A stretch of 64,000 bases of DNA, from positions 1-64,000 of the forward strand of contig LRSR01009678.1 of assembly GCA_001579985.1 (NCBI GenBank), read 5' to 3'. The DNA is from Hypsibius dujardini. Lineage: Eukaryota > Tardigrada > Eutardigrada > Parachela > Hypsibiidae. The notes below the pieces were generated by a model that did not search any database, had not been told where the DNA came from, and saw only the letters and a list, made by a program, of their open reading frames with translations. Both the position numbers and the translations under genes were made by a program. Below, piece by piece: positions 1 through 12,215 of the stretch; the first letter of the stretch is position 1; every line of letters starts with the position of its first letter.

Positions 1-3000
1 TCACCGCCGCTCGGATTTGCATGATACGGTAAGTGCAGGACAGCATTTTCCGTTTCAGCCTATTTTCAACGTTTTAGTATTTGTATTTTTGTGCTTTTGT
101 TTTACCAGATTTTATGGTGGATTTGTGGTCTCACAGCTTCTTACTTGGCAGTGAAAAAAATTGATCATTTACGGTGTCTACCACCAGTCGAGAGTCGATT
201 AGAAAGAGCGGATCAGATCGCAACCCTTTTTTTCTTTTGCAAAAGCAATTTTGCAACTTGCTATTGCGAAATTTGGCACATTTCTCGATTCACATTTCAC
301 TTCAACGAACTCTCAGCCTTTTGCTGCATCATCCTTCTTCATTCGATACTTGCGGCATGCTGAATTGGGATTTCTTCATTTTATTCCACCAATGGAAACT
401 TTTTCCCCTTTTTAATTTTTGTTTCATATTCACTGAGGTGTTTGTTGGTGGTATTGACTCTTGACGATTCTTTTTCACTGTGGTTTGGATTGCGAAACTT
501 TTCTCAATTTTTATTGTTCGCAGGTTTCTTCATACATTCTGCATTTTTTTGACGTTTTTGACGTTTTGACCTCATGCTTTCTTTTACGAGCACTCTACAT
601 CGCCAGTTGTTATTTGACGAGCTTTTTATCTTAAATTTAGGTTCCAAAATGACGATTGATTTTTAATAGTTTTTTTTTCCACTTTTTTCAGGGATGCTTT
701 CGTGGGAGGACTCTCCCCTGACACCACCGAGGCCGACCTCAACGCCTACTTCTCCCAGTTTGGACCGGTCCTCCATTCCGTCGTAAAGCGTGATCTCACG
801 ACGGGCCTCTCGCGGGGATTTGGATTTGTCACCTTCGCCGACGCAATCGGACTCAACAAGGTAGATTAAATTTCATTTAAAATCACGTTTTGATTAAATT
901 AAATTAAAATTTTAATAGCACTAGACAAACATGATTTATTTCGTTGCTGAAACTTCTGATTAGTCGGTGGGTTCCAACAATCTCAGCCGCGAGCCCGTTT
1001 CAACAGAAAGTTTAAGTAGCTTTTTAGCTGCATTTCGACTTGCTGAAACAGCGTCTTGTCGAGCGAAGCAATTTTTCACTTTCCTTCCCTTTGTCTGCGG
1101 TGACATTCATTTCATTGTCTTTCGATCAATCTAAACTATATATCCAGAGTTAGGAAATTTAGTGTTCCATCCAACTTACTATTGGAATTTGGAATCCGCA
1201 GGCTACTTTTAAGATTCCTGCGCTTTTATCTGAAGTGAAGCGAAATCTGGGGGAGTGTTCCTTAGTTGATTGGTGGGAAGATTTGATTCGGTGCTATTAA
1301 CGATATCGGAAAACCCGCATCAGAATATGATTTCGACTTGCGTGCGTCTAGATCTGGATGAGAAATTGCAAGAGTTTGATCTTTTTCCGTCTCCTCTCCC
1401 TCTCCTTTCAGCGAATTTTCGTTTTGTGCTATTTTACAGGAGAGTAAAAAAATGTATGTGCTGGTGTTAATTGTTGATTGATAAATTGTAATGCTTTATC
1501 TCTGGAGCGGAAGTTAGCCCTTGATTGGCTGATTAGTGGTTATCGAAGCTGAATTTTGCTTTGTATTCGAACTGATTCAGAAAATGTGAAGGAGTCTACA
1601 AAGAATGTAGAAACTTTTTTTATACAACACTAATTTATTGGCAGATATCCAGCGTGGCCATTCACACACTCAAGGGCAAGAAGATCGACGCGAAGGCCGC
1701 GGTGCGTAAACACGGCAAAGACGTGGTCATGAAGATTTTCGTCGGGGGAGTGGACACGGCCATGAATGAAGACGACATCAAGGCATACTTCTCACGATTC
1801 GGAAAAGTACGCCTCTCATCATATCTTCCTGTTCTGACAAAGCTGCCCGCGTTATCTTGTGATGTACCGCTTTCATTTCTGTCTTCGCTATCCTCCTAGG
1901 TGACCGCCATCCAGTGGCCGAAGGACAGACTCCGAGACGGCGCCAAGAAGAACTTTGTCTTTGTGGAGTTCGACGACGCCAATGTGGTGGAGACGTTGGT
2001 CAAGACGCCGAAACATACCATCGGATCGCGATTGGTATGAGACTATTATCGTTTATATACATTTAAAAGATTTTTAAATGGCTCAAAAAGTGACTTTGCT
2101 TTTAAATAAAAAAAACTTTATCTAGAAGTCTCAACAGATCTATTATTTTAATTAGCATTTAATTAATGTTAGGATATTTTATTTTTAATGCTATTTAAAA
2201 TGATGAACTGTGGCAGTTTCATTGTTGTCGTTTTTTCGTCTGCAGTGCGACGTTCGGAAAGCCGTCCCCTCAGCGCCGAAGCCTCCCGGTGGATATGCCG
2301 GTGCCGAGCAATACGGCAGCCCGTACGGCGCACCGGGATACGGTGCAGCCGCTGCCTACGATCCCGCTGCTGCTGGTTACGGCGGCTACTACGGCGCGGC
2401 TGGCTACGGCGCCGGTTACGGAGCGGCCGCAGCCGGAGGCTACGATGCCGGGGCATATGGTGCGGGCGCTGATGGGTATGGGGATCCTGCGGCAGCTTAC
2501 GGCGGCTATGGCGACGCGACGACCGCGGCCTATGGCGGATACGGCGCGGTGGATCCGGCTTACGCTGATCCGTATAGTGCAGCGGCTGCGCCGGCTTACG
2601 ACCCCTACGGGCCCGCTCCTACTCCGACGGTCGCCTATCCGGGCGCCGAGGCGGTTGCTGGTATGTCCTGTCGTTTTATTGAGCTCTTTCCGTCCTGCAC
2701 GGCAATTGAAGCTTAAAGCTAGGGATGGGGCATCGAACTTCTAGTTTAACTCAGTCTTGAATCAAATCGGATTCGGTTTTGATTTGGTTTTAAAGTAGTT
2801 TCAAAGGTTTTCAAGAACTCGCATTTTAAATTTGTTTGATTTGTATATTTAAAACTTTCTGAAGAGATTTCATGGTTATGTCAAACGGGTTACCGCTTCT
2901 TGTTAAGTCTGGAGAGAAATCATTGAGATGGTCAGCTCTTTTCAATAATTGTTTTGCAAGGCAAGAACATATTCAATTCATCCTATATTTTCATAGATAA

Positions 3001-3319
3001 ATAAGTTTAGTTTTGTATTAACATTAGTGGTCTTTAAGATCAAAATAGATTAAAATTATACGAGTTGAAGTGAAATAAAGCGGAAGTTTTGCCCTTTGTC
3101 GCCATCCCCACGGATATCCGTTAACTTATTGAACGTTCCCCGGGGCTGAAACTGATATGTTTATTTGTCTGTTCTCTAGCATATCCTCCTGCAATCCGTG
3201 GCGGTTTCCGCGGACGAGGCGCACCATTGGGAGCTCGTGGAGGGATCCGCCCGGCTTTCGGCGCCCCTGGCGGAGCGCGTGGTGGCGTTCGTGGATTCCA
3301 TCCCTACCGTCGAGTTTAG
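1..3319 (+). CDS. hnRNP A/B-type RNA-binding protein, two RRMs plus Gly/Tyr-rich tail (5' end at window edge)
   Basis: Coding exons read as 1-28 (partial), 692-860, 1645-1806, 1900-2034, 2246-2660 and 3180-3319, all with GT-AG borders and consistent phase. An ATG at 21 could be the start, giving 342 residues, but the frame is open to the window edge. RRM1 shows RNP2 AFVGGL and RNP1 RGFGFVTF; RRM2 shows IFVGGV and KNFVFVEF. This tandem arrangement is that of the hnRNP A/B, squid and DAZAP1 families, which bind pre-mRNA and mRNA in nucleus and cytoplasm. Exon 2246-2660 encodes about 140 residues made almost only of Gly, Ala, Tyr, Asp and Pro (repeats like GYGAAAAYD), and the last exon is RGG-like (GGFRGRG, ARGGVRG). 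Such tails drive condensation in the family. Exact orthology is not assigned. It converges on the ARL8 gene. Confidence 0.9.
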
Positions 3320-4449
3320 TGCATAGCCGTTATGCCTCGTCGACTGTTGTGCCGTGCTGCTCCATACCACTAAAACTTACATTCGACCTGTTTTAAGTTT
3401 ACCTCTTTCTCCGTTGAGGCATATTGGCACTGTTGAAACACGATTTCATTTTGTTCTTCGTTGATCATGCCTAATGCGGCACTATTTTAACAATAGAAGC
3501 TGAAGACTGGACAGCTAATTTTACTATGGCGCATTTGTGGAAGCGAGAGTTGTAAATTTTTGCCACCAGGTCAATTAATATCGCATCATTATTGTTGATG
3601 CTGCCACGATCAGACATGGTTTCCGCCACGCTTTTTAAGGAGGAGACATTTTGTGACTGAAAAGTTAGCTTCATTGGAGAGGCGGAGATTTTGACAGCCA
3701 AAAGACTGCACCTGATCCCTTAAACACCACATTGCTCGTACTGTCACGAGTATAACGCGGAGAACTAGATATTTAAACCTATCCAGCAACAAAATTCTCG
3801 TAAATGTTTTGAACAGCTTTGAAAAGAGGAAGGGAAGTCAGTGGAGCTGCTGCTGGAGCAGAAATAATGATGACTTTCTTATCCTTCTTATCGCTCAGGA
3901 CATAGACACCGATTCGACTTTACCAGCATCTGAGTTCCCATCAGCTGGGTTAATCAATCAATCGATGCAGAGTAAATGCTTCTTAGCCTTGACCAGACGC
4001 AGTGGTGTGCCAGCCAGCAAAAGGGAAACACAGTGACGGAAATAACAGAGAAAAAATAGAGCAGGCCGTTCGTCTTGGAATCATATCTCTTTCTATTAGC
4101 TATTTATAATATATATAATATATCTATTAGCGACAGACTAAACTGGAGCGTCTTATCGCGTATGAGCTTGTTCTCGGAACTGTTCTCTTTCATTTCGCGG
4201 TGCGATGCAAAGAATCTCTCTATTCAACTTAATCAAAACCAGAGAGTGGAATAATGAAAACCAAAGGAAAAATCATAGAAATGAAACACTGGCCACATGG
4301 CAATCAGAAGAAGAAAAGGATAACCCAAACGGAAACACATTGTGTCGCACGTCCTAATCGTAAAGTAAAATCATGCGAGAGAAACACAAGTTGAGGTTTC
4401 CTCCGTGATTATGCTTTGGAATCGCCTGAATCAATCGCGTGGGTGTGGT
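3320..4449. other. Intergenic region between two convergent genes
   Basis: Holds the 3' UTRs of the RRM gene (+) and ARL8 (-). Apart from a short AT-rich run near 4090-4125 I see no coding exon, repeat family or RNA gene. Confidence 0.5.
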
Positions 4450-5877
4450 TTAGCGTCTGTTTGACTTTGAGTGCCGAATCAGCCATTGCAGAGTAATATC
4501 TGAAACAGGAAGACACTGACTTTAAGAAGCCCGTCCGGAGAAAGTTGAGAAAGAATGCTTGACGTACCAATATTCTGCTTTTCCTTGCACGAAATGGAGT
4601 AGCAACAGATCTCTCGGTCCTGAATGGCATTCAAATTGCTGGAAGGAGAAAAAATTCGTTGAAGCTGGAAAGCAAATCTTACAATGGCTACCACTGAATA
4701 CCGTACAGTCTATCGATCAAGTCTTTCTCGTTAAACGCAGCTGGCAGATCCTTCTTATTTCCCAACACCAACACAGGAATGCCGTGCAGTTGAGGTTTTT
4801 CCAGTAAATTGTGCAGCTCGTTCTTGGAAGCCTCGAGCTTTTCCTGATCTGCGGCGTCGACCTGCAGAATAAGACGAGGCAATCGAGTTAGAGCTGGCAA
4901 AAAGCGCCACCTGCCGGCGAAGCTGATCTGTCCGTTTTTTGCCAATGCAACCGGAGCAAACTGTTTGCTTAACGAAACGTCACTTTTATCCATGAGTGCA
5001 CTAAACAGCTAACCCAACCCCGCTGATGGCTGATGATCAGATGCGATCCTATCCTGTTACTCACCATATAGACAATGGCTGTGACGCCGCGGCAGTAGCG
5101 CTCCCACATGCTGCGAAATCGTGGCTGACCTCCAATGTCCCATAACTGGAAAAAGAAATGAAAGGGTTCCTTGTATTGCACATAACGCTGTTGTTCAGAT
5201 CCGACAACACAGCCGGGAATTACGGCCGAATTGCGTCACATAATGTTAGGATCGATCGTAAATCACATTGTTCACGATAAAATTGAGCATGAAAAGTGCT
5301 GCAAATCAGTGGAAATTGTGTTAATTTCAGTACAGCTTCAGCAATAAACCAAACCCTTGTCCGCATTTTGTATCGTAAATTTTGAAACATTTCAACGTCA
5401 GCAAAAAAATGAAGAAGTTGTCGCCGTATACCGAAACCTGATTTCTTTAACTCAAGAGACGGTGCTACGATTGATTGGTTGATTGTATGGCAACAAAACA
5501 ATGTTTGAATTGATTGATTGATTGATTGCTTAGCAACAAAACAATGTTTGGATTGATTGATTGATTGATTGATTGCTTAGCAACAAAACAATGCTAAACG
5601 CACCTTGATTGTGACGTTTCCTTTTGTAATCTTCCGCATGTTGAATCCCACCGTCGGAATCATGTCCTCCGTGAACTGGCCACTCTGCAGTCGGCAAGCA
5701 AAAACCATGCTCAGACGAAAGAAACAATGCGAAGAGGACATTTCCGAGACTCACGGCAATGACGTTCACAAAAGTCGTCTTCCCAGAGTTCTGCAAGCCC
5801 ACAAGTGTCAACTCCATCTCCTCCTTCCAGAACAGACTCCGGATCCAGTCCAGGAAACGATTCACCAGAGACATCAT
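4450..5877 (-). CDS. ARL8: ARL8 small GTPase (ADP-ribosylation factor-like 8)
   Basis: Six coding exons on the minus strand: 5877-5755, 5684-5604, 5145-5065, 4861-4707, 4638-4568, 4499-4450. They join in phase to 186 residues, the length of human ARL8A/B. Visible motifs are the family-specific start [20 protein letters not shown]-loop GLQNSGKT (residues 27-34), switch 2 [24 protein letters not shown] base-recognition motif, and the end [16 protein letters not shown]. Arl8 proteins lack the Gly2 myristoylation site of Arfs and associate with lysosomes through an acetylated N-terminus; this copy also has no Gly2 (starts MMSL). In animals ARL8 recruits kinesin adaptors and HOPS to lysosomes. The donor of exon 4 is set at CT|GTACGG because only that gives the conserved [14 protein letters not shown] junction. 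Two consecutive ATGs make the exact start ambiguous by one codon. Confidence 0.96.
5479..5592. repeat. Tandem repeat built on ATTG plus GCTTAGCAACAAAACAATG
   Basis: In ARL8 intron 2 a unit of about 53 bases is repeated three times: a GATTGATTG run followed by GCTTAGCAACAAAACAATG. The ATTG tract lengthens from copy to copy, suggesting slippage. Confidence 0.85.
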
Positions 5878-7440
5878 CTTCGGGCCGTGCTACAAAATCA
5901 ACGATTAAAACACGTAAACAATTCATAAAAATATAAACAAAATAACACGCAAAAATACCTTCAAACTTAAGTACGCTTTCCACACTGAGCAATTTATCAC
6001 TGAGACTCTGACTTTCAATCCTCGGGAAACTTCGAGGGTTACTAGGTCAATCTGCTCAACGCTGCCAAAAGAAGTACAGGAATCCTCCTCCTAACGAAAA
6101 CTTGTTGAAAACAGGAAAACAAGGAAACTCCTTACAAAATAAATAAATAATCCCCCAGCATAATCTCACCTCCTCCCTCCGCTCTCGTCACAATTTCCCT
6201 ATGCAAAAGACCTCTGGTCGCCAATCCGGATGGCAGATCGAATTCTCGATGAAAAGTATCGGACTGGAAAAATGGCTGCCAGCGAAGCAGCAGTTCAAAG
6301 TACAGTGATTTCCCTCCGCAGCACAGCCAGCTACCCACTTTTCTCGGCAATTTTGCAGATTCCCGTTTTTTTGTTCTCAAAGAATGGAAAAAAATGTCCG
6401 TGGCAAGGTGGGGAAGCACTCACAACAAGATGGAGGGAAGAAGAGAGAGAAAAGCTCTCCTCATCACTTGACATCACAACAGAAGAGGAGAGAAAGAGTG
6501 CGGAGACAGACCAGATGGCTGCAAAATCCGCCTGCTGCTTGACAACTCAGTGAAGGAATGCTAAACCGGACATGAAAATTATCGCCTGGAATGCAAATGG
6601 TACAATTTAACAGACAGTGGGTGCAGAACCTATTGAGTCTCGTAGTCACTGATTTAACTATGTATATAATGGCTGGGTATATACGGAATAGATGAACGAT
6701 TAGAATCCTGTCACGATTACAAAAAAAACTGTAATCGGTGTAATTATACCGTTTCTTCTCAGCCATTGCGCAATAAATAATTTATCCACGTATTCCTGAC
6801 CAGGAAAACTTGCAAGATGAAAAAAGAGAGTAATAGAACAATAAAAGAGGCAAATAATTAAGGATGGTCAGTCTCAAGGAGACCAAGCCCACCTCCCAAC
6901 ATACAGAGAGAGAAAGAGAAAGAGAGATAAGACGGCGCGACGAGACATTCTTGCCCAGCTTGTTTGCTTGTAAAAAGAGAGAAAAAATCCAGCCAAAATC
7001 ATGATGATGACAGTACTACTCCAGGGCAAGTGCCCGGATTGCCAAGTGCCAACTGTCCGCGATGAGAGGCCAGCAAAAGTATTCATTACCTCACATTCCG
7101 CTGAGTGTGAACGGGTTTTGAATGAGAAAAAAAAATGAAATCCAGCTGTATTCCGAAAAAAGAAAAAGTGGTCGAAGCGAGATACTAGCAGTTCATGTGT
7201 GTGTGTCTGTGTGATAGCCTGGTAGGAAGGTCCGCTGTCCACTATGTAGTGCAGAGGAAGAAAACAGTGGCCAACACACATTCTGATGCAGCATGCTCCG
7301 GATGCGAGGATGATACGGATGCTCCAGATGCGAGGATGCGAGGATGCTCCGGATGCTCCGGATGATACGGATAGCAATTGCGTGAGTGACAGAGAGAGAA
7401 CGCGAGAGATAGGGAGAGATGAAGAGGGCCGCCAGCAATC
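5878..7440. other. Intergenic region between ARL8 and the TatD gene
   Basis: Upstream region of ARL8 and 3' flank of the TatD gene, both minus strand. No coding exon was recognised. It holds a purine-rich stretch near 6430-6500 and a short minisatellite at 7275-7372. Confidence 0.5.
7275..7372. repeat. Short minisatellite (GGATGCTCC / GGATGCGA units)
   Basis: Imperfect tandem units of 9-18 bases built on GGATGCTCC, GCGAGGAT and GATACGGAT, just downstream of the TatD stop codon on its strand. Confidence 0.7.
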
Positions 7441-10400
7441 TCAGATTACTATTCCGTAGAGCTTGAGGGTGTTCTCACGCGTTCTCTCCACCACAACCTC
7501 CAGCGGAATATCCTTCAGTTTGCTAATTTCGTGGGCAGTCACCAGAGCGATCCCACTAAAAAGGACGAATATGTCTCACTCAGGTAAAGTAACAAACGTC
7601 CGGACCGAAAATGTTTCATGGCCCGTTGCTTACCCAGGAATGGCGACCTTCCGTGGTTGCTTGTCCCCTGCACTCTCCATTGGGAAGTTGCTCATCTAGA
7701 AAGTGATGATAGAGCATGAAGGAAACATCTCACGTGTGAACAACCGGACGAAACTCGCGCAAAGACAGACAGACAAAAACAATTACAGAATCAGCCCGTA
7801 GGAATGGCAAAAACTAAAAGTATCAATTGGGAGGGGGAGGGGAAGAGGGCATCGGAACACCCAGTCTTCAGAGAGTTAACTAATCAAGTGCCTTTAATCA
7901 ACTATAACTTAAGTGTCTAAGAATTTTTTGTTTAATCTCTTTTAGTGCTAGTACGTTTTAGCTTACATTTAGTCAATTTACCGGGAAAAACATGAAAGTG
8001 CGAGAGAAACATGCAACAACTGCGCGCGGCCACATGGTCCAGGACGGGAATGCTCCTCTTTCACTTACAGCTGCCGGAGTGTAGTAAGGCGCGTCAGTTT
8101 CCAGGAGAATTTTTTCCAGTGGCAACTGTTTGACAGCATCCCGCGCCATGAGATCTTTATTTCCGCCGATGCACGGCGTGAAGCCGAACGCCACCTTCGG
8201 GAAGTGATCCATCCATTTATTGGCCTCACTGAAGGAACCCCGGAAGCAGTGACGATGAATCTTCCAGTCGTGAGGAACATGCTGTAACACAGGGACAGAG
8301 ACACGCCCCATCATTAAAAACGTCAGCCTCTCTCGCCTCCCTAATAAGGGGTAGGTAGACCAACCTGTGTCATAATATCAAAGCAGTCCAGCTCCGCCTG
8401 ATTATTGCCTCCGTGGCCCTCGTCGTTGCGGCAGTGAATGACAATCGGGAGATTGTGACGGACCGCCATCTCCAACTGCACCTTGAAGACGTCCCGTTGA
8501 CGCCTCTTCTTCTCTTCGTTGCTAATAAAAAAAGACGTAACACCCAACTCAAAAACGGTCAAAGCATTCCCAGAGAAGCAGGTTTCGACTCACTTGTTCT
8601 GCCGATTGTAGTCCAACCCAATCTCTCCGAGCCCAACCAGTCGGTCCAGCTCATTGGCCGTCCGCATGCTGTAGCTCATTCCCTGTTTGACGTCATCATT
8701 CCAGTCGTCGACAAAGTTGGGATGGCAGCCGTAAGTGAACCACAGCTCATTCTCCGTGCCCTCAATCAGCTTGCGGTACCAGTGGTCGTAGGACTTGAGG
8801 TACAGTGGCAGACAGAACACCTGGATGGAACCGCCGAACGACGGCGGAAACATCTCCGGAAAGCTGTTCCGCATGTCGCGGTACGTCTCGATGCCCTGGC
8901 TCTGGAGCTTCTTGATGGTGAAGCACCAATGCGCGTGGGAATCAATGAACTTGACGCCGCCTGGCAGGGGATTCCGGAAGAGCTCTTCGTATGGGCCCAA
9001 GTTGATGCCGCCCTGCGTACGGTTCCGGAGCGAGTTGGATTCGCTGTTGTTGCGATTCCGGGAATCGCGGAAGTTGTTCCCGTTGTTGTTGTTGTTGTTC
9101 TGATTGTGGTTGTCACGGTTGTCGCGGTATCCCCCGTCGCCGCCTTGGTCGTAATCTCGTCTTCCACCACCGTCCTCGAAGCGTGCATTACGCATGTAGC
9201 CGGTTTGGATGACTCCGACACGGCCGCCACCAGCGCCACCACCCGGGCCGGAGGGTCGCAACACGGGCCCCCGGTTGAGTTGGAGGATTCCGGGGGAGCG
9301 GGCTTGCCTGCTGTCGCCGCCCAGTGCGTTGTTCATGTAGCCAGGCGACAGGTCCGGCCGAGGGGAGAACCGTTGACTGGGCTGCTGGTTCAGACTGTCC
9401 CGACTAAAAGGAAACAGAGAAAAGAATTAACGAAGGAAGGCGAAGAAGGTGTGCTTCTAAACGCAGACTCCTTGAAAAAGATTCGCCAAGTATGCCTATG
9501 GACTGTTACGCCCGACAGACAGTAAATCACTCAATGGGAAGACTCGAGAACAACAGCAAGCCATCCGAACTGCCAGCCTGCCACAGACATTCAGGCAATT
9601 AACGAAAACGACGAAGACCTGCGTCAAGATTAATGCGATAAAAAAATTGCCAAGATTTGATACTTGATAATATAACGGACAGATTAATTTCAAGCACAGA
9701 GAGTCAGATAATGGGACAGTCGTATGGACAATCATGGGCAATAGTGACGACGGACAGCTCAATTTCCAGTCGTACAAAAATAACCATACAAATCTTACCA
9801 GTACCGACATTAAATTCCATGCGGACAACAAATCTATCCACTGGTACCAAAAAGACCGACGAATTCAGACCTGGCCTATTCATAGCCACTGCGTTTCCTG
9901 GCCTATTCCCGGCCACTTGCAATGCTAATCGCTGTTTAATTTACCAAATGATCGAAAGTGCGTTTTCTTACCAATATCCGATCCAACATCTGATTTGTAA
10001 TGGAGTGGCCTAAGTAAAAGCCATGCTTTCACGGCATGAGGGAGGATTTGGCGACATTATCTCATGACATCGGAAACTTTCTGGTGTAACTTCCGTTACA
10101 ACCCGTAACTCCGCCCCCTGATTTCAAGAAATATTTTCTGCTTATGCCAGTCGATTTCTAATTAAATTTTGGATCGGATAGTGTCATGAAAAGAAATTTT
10201 TCATTATTTGGTGAAATGAGCAGTAATTGACATTTCCAGTGGCCCGGAATCAGGAAGATTCGTCGTACTTGAACGGTTTCGCAAACTCTTCTGCCATGCA
10301 ATCTCACCTCAGTATTTGCGGCTGCTGCGACATATGATTATCCACCGGTCGTGTAATTGCCGGACTACTCAACGGGCTCCGGTCGCTGCCGAAGACCCCC

Positions 10401-10924
10401 GGACGGGCCAGCAGTTGATGCTCATGCGGCTGCAGATGATGGTCGGACGGAGCAGCCGTCGCGACCACCACCGGCGCGGCACTCCGCGAATTGGTGAGAT
10501 TGGCCTTCGCACTGACCTCCTGCCAATACTCTGCCGCGACGGCGGCTCGATCAGCCGGGGACTCCCCGACCGCCGGCCCGGCACCGTTGTGATGCTCATC
10601 GTCAGCACTGCCGGAAAGGTCGAGCTCGATGCCGTTGTCGGCGCCGTAACCGTTGACGCTCGCCTCAAACTGCTGCTCGATCTTCTTGAAGAAGCCCTCT
10701 TCGATGTTCTTGATCCACCGAGGACCGGAGGACTTCCACTTTTCCCGGTCCTCCGCCGTGGGGAGGATCGATTCGCTCTTCTGGACGGTGACCGGGGACT
10801 GGCTGGGCGAGCGCGGTCGCGCCTTGCGAATGTCCTCCGGTCGCTTCCCGCCGCCGGCGGCGTCCCGGTTGGTCACAATGTGGGCTACTTCATGGTCGTC
10901 CGCGGCGGCGTTCCGGTCGGACAT
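7441..10924 (-). CDS. TatD-family metal-dependent hydrolase with long disordered N-terminus (TATDN2-like)
   Basis: Six coding exons: 10924-10308, 9403-8594, 8521-8365, 8281-8069, 7695-7634, 7555-7441, closing in phase to 657 residues. The TatD barrel is residues about 357-645. All expected metal and catalytic residues are visible: HxH in FIDSHAHW (His362, His364), Glu in GLGEIGLDY, His in VIHCRNDEG, His in HRHCFRGS and Asp in LLETDAPYYTP. TatD proteins are 3'-5' exonucleases or endonucleases acting in DNA repair and apoptosis. The first about 350 residues are low-complexity and probably disordered, with Gly/Arg/Asn-rich stretches (DGGYRDNRDNHNQ, a run of six Asn) and a Ser-Pro-rich first exon. 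A long N-terminal extension is known in TATDN2, so that is the closest guess, but the extension itself was not recognised. The start is ATG 10924; a weak in-frame ATG lies upstream at 10975 beyond a likely 5' UTR splice acceptor. Confidence 0.92.
10055..10235. repeat. Dispersed repeat, copy 1
   Basis: Lies in intron 1 of the TatD gene. About 170 bases align by eye with 54870-55050, sharing CTCCGCCCCCTG, TTTCTGCTTA and AATTAAATTTT in the same order and spacing. Short terminal inverted repeats or a poly-A tail were not seen, so the class is unknown. Confidence 0.65.
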
Positions 10925-12215
10925 CCTCAGGCCAGATGAGAAGAGAGAAAATAGAAGATCTGCAAGCAATAGCAAGTCAATGTAGAGGTAGATATAGCAA
11001 ACGAAAAAAAATAAAATTAGTATATAAATTAGATGGTTGAAGGGTGCAGTGGCAGGTGTACAATAAATAAGACAGAGACATCAATCAACTGCTGGGCTGC
11101 ACGATTCAATGGGACCTCCAATAAATAATCACACATTCAATCAATCAATCTATCTATCGCTGCAGAAGATCAAAGTAGCATAAACAAGCGGCTCGTTTCC
11201 ATCGCAATGAATCATTCAATCAAGCAGCACGATAGCGAATGAAACAATAATATTAATCAAAATTCAAGGCCGTCAGCGTGACTTTAAAACGCTGGAGAAA
11301 AACTTCATAATTCGTGCTGAAAGAAGACAGGCCTTAATTTCCGCAAGCATATTTGTTATCCCCTCAAACAAACCAAAACAAATGATCAGACGAAGACACA
11401 CAAGATGAATGATCATCGATCGAAGCACGCTTCAAAGCGGCGTTCTTTCATCCAACTAAATGCAATCTCTCAATCAAAATGGCAGCCGCGCTGCAAACAA
11501 GCAATGACCACTCACAACGGATGCTCCGGAGATGATTGCATACGGGCAAATGTATTCCGCGCCGACAACAACGTGTCCCTGTGCCTGTCTCTCCTGCCAA
11601 AGGAAGGAGAAAACGGGATCAATTGTTTGGCAATAAAAGTCGAATAAGTCTTTTGCTTACTGCAGCTGAAATCAATCTCTCGATTAGAGAAAACCGAGAT
11701 GAATTATTACTTAAAACTGAAATAATTCCGCCTGGACAAAAAATCAAATCGAGGGATGACGATTCAAGGAGAAAAGTTTCACAGCAAAATTCGAGTGACA
11801 GGGGGGAAAGGTCGATGAAGCTTTCCCGGCGCCCGCATTCCCCTCATTGAAATAACGTTCAGGAGGTGGGCCAAGTCGTTGGTAAGGCGTGGCTAATTTA
11901 TTCCCGGTTTTGTTTTATTCCGGGTCTTTGGCACACGCGTACTATCGATTGATTGCTAACTTGATTTACTAATACTAACACACGGACCGTAATGCATTGA
12001 TTGTTGATTGGCTGTTTTATTCCACAATTGAGTGATCAATCGATTGTTTGATCCGCGAAAATACAGTTGTAAGTTTTGGCAGACCTTTAACTTGTAGTGA
12101 TTCCGTCCTTCTGATTTGAATTTCATATTTGATAATCACTTTGTTTCACTCCTTCGCACATCGACTCTTAAGAGAAGTTTTAATTTTTCCGTTGATTACT
12201 CGTTATAATAGAGCG
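10925..12215. other. Divergent intergenic region between the TatD gene and MRPL10
   Basis: Shared upstream region of two divergent genes. AATCAATC/GATTGATT motifs are frequent. No coding exon was supported. A probable 5' UTR splice acceptor of the TatD gene (CTTGCAG on the minus strand) lies near 10958. Confidence 0.5.

Noticed and set aside
8413-9525. Longest open frame in the window, 370 codons on the plus strand
   Set aside because: It lies opposite exons and an intron of the TatD gene. The minus-strand reading has full TatD motifs and splice sites; the plus-strand product is Val/Leu-rich with no domain.
10316-10939. 207-codon plus-strand frame
   Set aside because: Shadow of the GC-rich first coding exon of the TatD gene, which continues in phase into the catalytic exons.
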